From positions 1 to 47,843 of the forward strand of contig JAKVAQ010000033.1 in NCBI GenBank assembly GCA_022447665.1: a stretch of 47,843 nucleotides of DNA, written 5' to 3'. Below are positions 43,352 to 47,843 of this stretch, piece after piece (position 1 is the stretch's first letter; the number at the start of each line of letters is the position of its first letter). Below the pieces are notes generated by a model, which was given only the letters and a program-made list of their open reading frames with translations, was not told the DNA's origin and did no database searches. The stretch comes from Crocinitomicaceae bacterium (GTDB lineage Bacteria > Bacteroidota > Bacteroidia > Flavobacteriales_D > Crocinitomicaceae). The position numbers were made by a program, and so were the translations under genes.

Positions 43352-44352
43352 TCTTTCTCGTATTCAGCGTCTACCATTTCGTCCATCTCATCAGTTTTTA
43401 CAGCAATGTTAAATCCAGCATAAACTGAATGACAACCGAAATTTCCGTTCTTGTCCAGTGCTATAAACCCTACTTGAAGATTATCCAGATTATCATGTTT
43501 AGCGATAATTCTAGCAACAGCCTCTTCACAAGCTTCTTGCGGAGTTTTTCCGTGTCGCATAAGTTCTACGACTACGGCGCTGCCAGCAGTTCTTATAACT
43601 GCCTCTCCAACACCTGTTGCACAAGCGGCACCAATCTCGTTATCTACAAATAGTCCTGCTCCTATTATTGGTGAATCACCAACGCGTCCGTGAAGCTTAT
43701 ATGCCATGCCGCTTGTAGTACAAGCTCCAGATAGGTTTCCTTCTCCATCAATAGCCAACATCCCAATTGTATCGTGATTTTCAGAATTAATTACGGGCTG
43801 GTATTCTGATTCTTCCAACCATTTTTCCCAAGCTTCTTTTGCCTTTGGCGTTAATAAATCGGTTTTTTCAAATCCATTTTCGAGTGCAAATTGCAAGGCT
43901 CCTTCACCAGCAAGCATTACATGTGGAGTTTCATCCATTACTTTACGTGCAACGGAAATCGGATTTTCAATATGTTTTAAGAAAGCGACTGCACCACAGT
44001 TTGAGTTCTCGTCCATGATGCAGGCATCAAGCGTTACATTTCCTTCTCTATCAGGCAATCCGCCTAAGCCAACGCTCATATTTTCTGGGTCTGATTCTGT
44101 TACCCGCACACCTGCTTCTACTGCATCTATTGCCTTACCTCCATTCTCTAATATCTTCCAAGCGGCAGCATTTGCTTCTAACCCATGATTCCAAGTAGAA
44201 ACGACAACAGGTTTTGTTATTATAACATCTTCTTTTTTATCTGGAGTAGATTCAATTTCCTGATTCCCCTCCTCAGAAGCGCAGGCGATTGGTACAACAA
44301 CGGCAGCACTTCCAATAGCGGAAATTTTAATAAAGTCTCTTCTTGATTTCAT
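43345..44352 (-). CDS. N4-(beta-N-acetylglucosaminyl)-L-asparaginase (aspartylglucosaminidase)
   Basis: A 335-residue Ntn-hydrolase with a Tat signal (SRRDFIK) merging into a lipobox (PIACAS, Cys24). Family motifs: MSVGLGGLPDREGNVTLDACIMD, HDTIGM with autoproteolytic/nucleophilic Thr195, and HGRVGDSPIIGAGLFVDN, all close to human AGA and Elizabethkingia glycosylasparaginase. The precursor should self-cleave before Thr195. It hydrolyses the GlcNAc-Asn bond of N-linked glycans after peptide removal. The first gene of the operon, it has an inverted repeat across its start codon. Confidence 0.94.
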   Translation of the reverse strand: MKSRRDFIKISAIGSAAVVVPIACASEEGNQEIESTPDKKEDVIITKPVVVSTWNHGLEANAAAWKILENGGKAIDAVEAGVRVTESDPENMSVGLGGLPDREGNVTLDACIMDENSNCGAVAFLKHIENPISVARKVMDETPHVMLAGEGALQFALENGFEKTDLLTPKAKEAWEKWLEESEYQPVINSENHDTIGMLAIDGEGNLSGACTTSGMAYKLHGRVGDSPIIGAGLFVDNEIGAACATGVGEAVIRTAGSAVVVELMRHGKTPQEACEEAVARIIAKHDNLDNLQVGFIALDKNGNFGCHSVYAGFNIAVKTDEMDEMVDAEYEKEW

Positions 44353-44375
44353 GAGCGGGTTTTTTAGTCGCTCAT
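44351..44375 (-). promoter_or_regulatory. Inverted repeat containing the start codon of the N-glycan operon
   Basis: On the minus strand: arm ATGAGCG (44375-44369), 11-base loop, arm CGCTCAT (44357-44351), a perfect 7-bp pairing whose second arm includes the first two bases of the ATG at 44352. The first arm itself begins an ATG-AGC-GAC-TAA mini-frame. If transcribed whole it could mask the start codon. A TAAATTTA box just upstream (44382-44375) might place the transcript start inside the first arm, which would weaken this reading. Confidence 0.3.
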
Positions 44376-44418
44376 AAATTTAGGGAATTTCTATTTGGTA
44401 TAGTAATCGAGTATACGC

Positions 44419-45426
44419 CTATTGCGAAATGATCTCAATATCAAAGATTAACGTAGCTTTCGGAGGGATTTTACCTCTACCTGCTTCACCGTAAGCCAAC
44501 CAGTAAGGTATGATTAATTTGATCTTTCCTCCTATTTGACCTAGAAGTACTCCTTCCTCCCATCCCATAATTACTCTTCTTTGACCAGGAACAAATTCAA
44601 AAGGTTTTCCGCGGTCTACAGAAGAATCAAATTTTGACCCATCTGTAAAATAACCTGTATAATGAACGGTCACTTTCTTCCCTTCCACAGGATTTTCACC
44701 ATCTCCTTCTTCAGTAATCTGATACATTAAGCCAGATTCTGTTTGCTCAGCGTCTGGATAACTAGGCTCCATTTCTGACTTAAAGGCTAAGTTTCTAATA
44801 AGCACGCGTTCCGCCTCTTCTTTCTTGCGTTGATTCAACATTTTAGGGAATATTTTATGCGCCTTGAATTTCTTTGCAGCCTTTCCATTTCGAATGATTG
44901 TAATACTTTCTATAATATCACCCGTTCTAATGTTATCTACAACATCTTGGCCTTTAACTACATGCCCGAATACCGCATGTTTTCCATCCAGCCAAGGCGT
45001 TTCTTTGTGTGTTATAAAGAATTGCGAACCATTTGTGTTTGGTCCAGCATTCGCCATTGATAGAATCCCTGGTCCAGTATGCTTTAATGAAGTGTCGATT
45101 TCATCTGGAAAGAAATACCCTGGATTTCCAGAACCCGTACCTGTAGGGTCTCCGCCTTGAATCATAAAGTTTTGGATAACTCTGTGGAAAGTAACACCAT
45201 TGTAAAAAGGCTCTGAAATTCTTACCGTATCATATTTGAGTTTTCCTTCTGCCAAAGCAACAAAACTTGCAACTGTCATCGGAACTTTTTCAAATTCTAA
45301 CTGAAGTATAATGTGTCCTTTTGCTGTTGAAATGTCAGCGAATAATCCATCACCTAAATCTTCATTTTGTGCCCACAAATTCTGTGTAAATGCAATTGCC
45401 AGAATTAACCCAAATAACTTTTTCAT
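44419..45426 (-). CDS. Exported cyclophilin-FKBP fusion peptidyl-prolyl isomerase
   Basis: A 335-residue protein with signal peptide MKKLFGLILAIAFTQNLWAQ. Residues about 25-195 are a cyclophilin domain (GVTFHRVIQNFMIQGGDPTGTGSG, GILSMANAGPNTNGSQFFIT, LDGKHAVFGHVVKG). A charged linker (195-230) leads to an FKBP domain (about 240-335: GKKVTVHYTGYFTDGSKFDSSVDRGKPFEF, VIMGWEEGVLLGQIGGKIKLIIP, YGEAGRGKIPPKATLIFDIEI). Both domains keep their core active-site residues. It should fold secreted proteins in the periplasm. Dual-family immunophilins are known but uncommon. It has its own -7 box at 45450-45443. Confidence 0.93.
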   Translation of the reverse strand: MKKLFGLILAIAFTQNLWAQNEDLGDGLFADISTAKGHIILQLEFEKVPMTVASFVALAEGKLKYDTVRISEPFYNGVTFHRVIQNFMIQGGDPTGTGSGNPGYFFPDEIDTSLKHTGPGILSMANAGPNTNGSQFFITHKETPWLDGKHAVFGHVVKGQDVVDNIRTGDIIESITIIRNGKAAKKFKAHKIFPKMLNQRKKEEAERVLIRNLAFKSEMEPSYPDAEQTESGLMYQITEEGDGENPVEGKKVTVHYTGYFTDGSKFDSSVDRGKPFEFVPGQRRVIMGWEEGVLLGQIGGKIKLIIPYWLAYGEAGRGKIPPKATLIFDIEIISQ

Positions 45427-45442
45427 TCTTTCAAATTTTAAA

Positions 45443-45450
45443 CAAAGATA
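45443..45450 (-). promoter_or_regulatory. Candidate -7 promoter box for the fusion isomerase gene
   Basis: TATCTTTG on the minus strand, a perfect TAnnTTTG match, 16 bp before the ATG at 45426, giving a leader of about 12 nt. No clear -33 TTG at the expected spacing. Confidence 0.4.
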
Positions 45451-45534
45451 ATCAATTTGTGTGCCGTGCCTAATTTGTCGTTATTCCTGAACAATAATGA
45501 ACGAAAATCCGACCTCGAGTGTTAAATTCGTACA

Positions 45535-46551
45535 ATGATTTTTGTTACTGGAGGAACTGGTTTGCTAGGAGCGCACATCTTGGTGGAGCTAAGCCGAAAA
45601 GGTGAAGCTATACGTGCATTAAAGCGCAGCTCTAGTGACACGGCACTTGTTCACTCTATATTTGAACATTACTTTGGTAAAGAGGCAGAGGAGAAATTCA
45701 ATAAAATTCAATGGGTTGACGGAGATATCACTGACATTGTCTCTCTGGAAGAAGCAGCCGAAGGCTGTAATGTTTATTATCATTCCGCTGCTATCGTTTC
45801 CTTTGAAAAAAAAGACTTCAAAGAAATGATGAAAGTAAATAAAGGAGGAACGGCGAATGTGGTGAATTTAGCGGTAGATAAGAATATAGATCACTTAGTA
45901 TATGTTAGCTCTGTAGCTGCCCTTGGTAGGGATGGCAGAAATGATGTATATACGGAAAATAACAAATGGAAAACGACTCCTGAAAATTCTGGCTATGCTG
46001 TTTCAAAAAACTCAGCAGAAATGGAGGTTTGGAGAGGTGTAGAAGAAGGAATACCTGCGGTAATTGTGAATCCCACAATCATTTTGGGACCGGGAAATTG
46101 GAATGAAAGTTCAGTAACTTTCTTTAAAACCATGAGCCAAGGTATGAGTTGGTACCCGCCAGGGAAAAATGGTTTTGTTGATGCTAGAGACGTAGCTAAA
46201 GCCGCTACACAGCTTTCGGAAAAGCGTATGTTCAATGAACGTTATATTACTGTTGGTGAAAACGCGTCTTTTAAAACACTATTCACAAAAATCGCTGAAT
46301 CTTTTGGAAAAAAAGGGCCGCACAAAAAAGTGAAAAAATGGATGCTTGCCTTGGCATGGAGAATTGACGGGTTCTTGTCGTTCTTTGGCAAAGAAAGAAA
46401 AGTGACCAAGGAGAATTCTAGAAGTGCAATGAGCACGAGTATTTATGCGAACGAAAAAATCAAACATGCCATTGGGTTTGAATTTCATTCGCTCGATGAA
46501 ACCATTGAAAATGCGAGTAGCTTTTTCAAAAAACACCACCAACTAAATTAA
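45535..46551 (+). CDS. NAD(P)-dependent SDR epimerase/reductase
   Basis: A 338-residue extended short-chain dehydrogenase. It has the Rossmann motif MIFVTGGTGLLGAHILVEL, a YYHSAAIVSFE cofactor loop, VYVSSVAALG and the YxxxK pair in SGYAVSKNSAEMEVWRG. The overall pattern is closest to dihydroflavonol-4-reductase/3-beta-hydroxysteroid dehydrogenase-like proteins. The substrate cannot be named. A TAAATTCG sequence (one mismatch to the -7 box) lies four bases before its ATG. It is transcribed away from the isomerase gene. Confidence 0.88.
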   Translation: MIFVTGGTGLLGAHILVELSRKGEAIRALKRSSSDTALVHSIFEHYFGKEAEEKFNKIQWVDGDITDIVSLEEAAEGCNVYYHSAAIVSFEKKDFKEMMKVNKGGTANVVNLAVDKNIDHLVYVSSVAALGRDGRNDVYTENNKWKTTPENSGYAVSKNSAEMEVWRGVEEGIPAVIVNPTIILGPGNWNESSVTFFKTMSQGMSWYPPGKNGFVDARDVAKAATQLSEKRMFNERYITVGENASFKTLFTKIAESFGKKGPHKKVKKWMLALAWRIDGFLSFFGKERKVTKENSRSAMSTSIYANEKIKHAIGFEFHSLDETIENASSFFKKHHQLN

Positions 46552-46753
46552 GCGCTAAACCGTTTTAATTCTTTCAGTAAAAATATTCTTAAATCGGATA
46601 GGGTTATCGGTGCACTTAATCGTCTGAATATTAGGCAAGGTTTTTGCTTTAAATCTTTAAGGATTATTGGAGACTTAGACCTGTAAACTACACAACTATT
46701 CTCTCTGGAAATCGTTATAATTTTTGGTGCGAATTGTTAACTTTACGCTTAAC

Positions 46754-47843
46754 ATGTTGAAAACTACATTTTTACTAGTATTTATGGCGCTTTTGAGCCC
46801 TTTGTACGCGTCCCATATTGTGGGTGGTGAAATGTTTTATGACTGTTTAGGTGGAAATCAGTACCGAATTACAGTTAAGCTTTATCGCGATTGTTTCTCG
46901 GATGGAGCTGAATTTGACGATAATTTACCCATTACTGTTTTCAACGCGAGTAATGTTCAAATCGATAACTTTTACATCCCTTTTCCGGGTAAAACTCTTT
47001 TGGACGTAACCTTCGATAATCCTTGTGTTACCATTCCGCCTGATATTTGTGTGGAAGAAGCAATTTATCAGCAAGTTGTGACATTGCCAGACTCTCCTGG
47101 AGGTTACACATTAGCTTACCAGCGATGCTGTAGAGGTCCAGAAGTACTTAACCTAGATGATCCGGCTAATCAAGGTTTAACATTAACAGTTGATATACCT
47201 CCTGCTGCCGATGCAGTTTGCAACAATTCGGCAAGGTTTAAAAACTATCCACCGCTGCTGCTTTGCACGAATTATGAATTAGAATTCGATCATTCAGCAA
47301 TAGATCCGGATGGTGATGAGTTGGTATATGAATTATGTACCCCATTCCAAGGTGGAACGAGCACTGCCCCTGCACCTGACCCAGCTTCTCCACCACCATA
47401 TGATTTTGTGAATTGGGCGGGAGGAATTACTTTCGATGATCCATTTGGTGCTGGATATTTATCTATTGATCCAGTTACTGGTTTACTCACCGGTAATCCT
47501 GAAATGGCGGGATTATATGCCGTAGGTGTATGTGTTAAGGAATATCGCGCAGGAGTTTTGATTAGTACTACAAGACGTGACTTCCTCTTCAAAGTATTCA
47601 ATTGTGAAATCACTATGGAATCAATTGTAACTCCGCAACTAGAGCTATCCACATTTGAAACTGTTTGTGGAGGGTTAACCGTTGAATTCGAGAATGAAAG
47701 CTACGGGGGTACAAACTATCTTTGGGATTTTGGTGATGGTGTTGGAACCTCAACAGAATTTGCCCCAACTTATACCTACCCTGGTGAAGGAACATATGAC
47801 GTAATGCTCGTAGTGAATCCTGGCTGGCCTTGTACGGACACTT
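46754..47843 (+). CDS. Large PKD-domain surface protein, N-terminal part only
   Basis: The frame is open from ATG 46754 to the right edge: 363 codons without a stop. The signal peptide MLKTTFLLVFMALLSPLYA is followed by SHIVGGEMFYDCLGGNQYRITVKLYRDC, the standard opening of large Bacteroidota surface proteins that normally end in a type B (gliding-motility-associated) sorting domain. Around residues 170-280 there is a cadherin/Ig-like region (DPDGDELVYELCTPF, LSIDPVTGLLTGNPEMAGLYAVGVCVKEY). A PKD domain with YLWDFGDG begins near residue 310. The T9SS sorting domain is expected but lies outside the window. Confidence 0.88.
   Translation, partial: MLKTTFLLVFMALLSPLYASHIVGGEMFYDCLGGNQYRITVKLYRDCFSDGAEFDDNLPITVFNASNVQIDNFYIPFPGKTLLDVTFDNPCVTIPPDICVEEAIYQQVVTLPDSPGGYTLAYQRCCRGPEVLNLDDPANQGLTLTVDIPPAADAVCNNSARFKNYPPLLLCTNYELEFDHSAIDPDGDELVYELCTPFQGGTSTAPAPDPASPPPYDFVNWAGGITFDDPFGAGYLSIDPVTGLLTGNPEMAGLYAVGVCVKEYRAGVLISTTRRDFLFKVFNCEITMESIVTPQLELSTFETVCGGLTVEFENESYGGTNYLWDFGDGVGTSTEFAPTYTYPGEGTYDVMLVVNPGWPCTDT

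Noticed and set aside
46552-46753. 202-bp gap checked for tRNA, small RNA or gene
   Set aside because: No cloverleaf, no convincing hairpin with T-run and no coding frame; only a weak TAACTTTA promoter-like box at 46738-46745.

Overview
The window looks like a chromosomal segment of a free-living, probably marine, member of the Bacteroidota, most likely Flavobacteriales. The evidence is: (i) several secreted proteins with type IX secretion system (T9SS) C-terminal sorting domains of both type A and type B, plus the T9SS component PorZ; (ii) an AT-rich sequence with promoter-like TAnnTTTG (-7) boxes and almost no Shine-Dalgarno sequences; (iii) many small outer-membrane beta-barrels and lipoproteins, a CarboxypepD_reg-type TonB receptor, YwqK/MORN-variant repeats and SprB repeats. 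I saw no tRNA, rRNA, CRISPR array, transposase or integrase. No gene-free stretch exceeds about 200 bp, and several convergent gene pairs touch or overlap.

Layout. 1-1774 (minus): a surface-polysaccharide-type operon of a two-TM protein, a monotopic sugar-phosphate transferase and an archaeal-type (type II) GAPDH homologue that runs off the left edge; consecutive genes overlap by ATGA. 1871-1999 (plus): a possible 42-residue membrane peptide. 1996-5433 (minus): a beta-barrel, galE, a YceI-like lipoprotein and a YihY/BrkB membrane protein. 5548-10401 (plus): a 1617-residue T9SS type B protein. 10403-13614 (minus): a long YwqK/MORN repeat protein, a LysE exporter and exonuclease III. 13687-25917 (plus): radA, a 1591-residue SprB-repeat T9SS protein, porZ, recO, a TonB receptor and a lipoprotein. 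26008-29082: a GT-C membrane glycosyltransferase converging on hflX and a small membrane protein. 29119-33482 (plus): two tandem periplasmic amidohydrolase-family proteins. 33472-33951 (minus): glutathione peroxidase. 34074-36081 (plus): two beta-barrels coupled to an AraC regulator. 36078-36683 (minus): a lipoprotein. 36846-38084 (plus): a Ycf48-like T9SS type A protein. 38089-44352 (minus): aspartylglucosaminidase, GH20 hexosaminidase, CutC and GH2 beta-mannosidase in one overlapping operon. 44419-45426 (minus): a cyclophilin-FKBP fusion. 45535-46551 (plus): an SDR reductase/epimerase. 46754-end (plus): the start of another large PKD-containing surface protein.

How the genes work together. 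Two themes stand out. The first is cell-surface display: three complete T9SS cargo proteins, a fourth surface protein cut off by the window edge, PorZ, and envelope polysaccharide genes. The second is glycan salvage: the four-gene operon encodes exactly the activities needed to take apart the core of an N-linked glycan (Man-beta-GlcNAc-beta-GlcNAc-Asn), with CutC embedded as an unexpected fourth member. The observations I rate most worth checking are that operon and the place of CutC in it, the type II GAPDH homologue, the tandem metal-site-degenerate amidohydrolases, a recurring -7-like box a few bases before start codons (suggesting leaderless or nearly leaderless mRNAs), and a 15-bp hairpin ending exactly at the porZ start codon.
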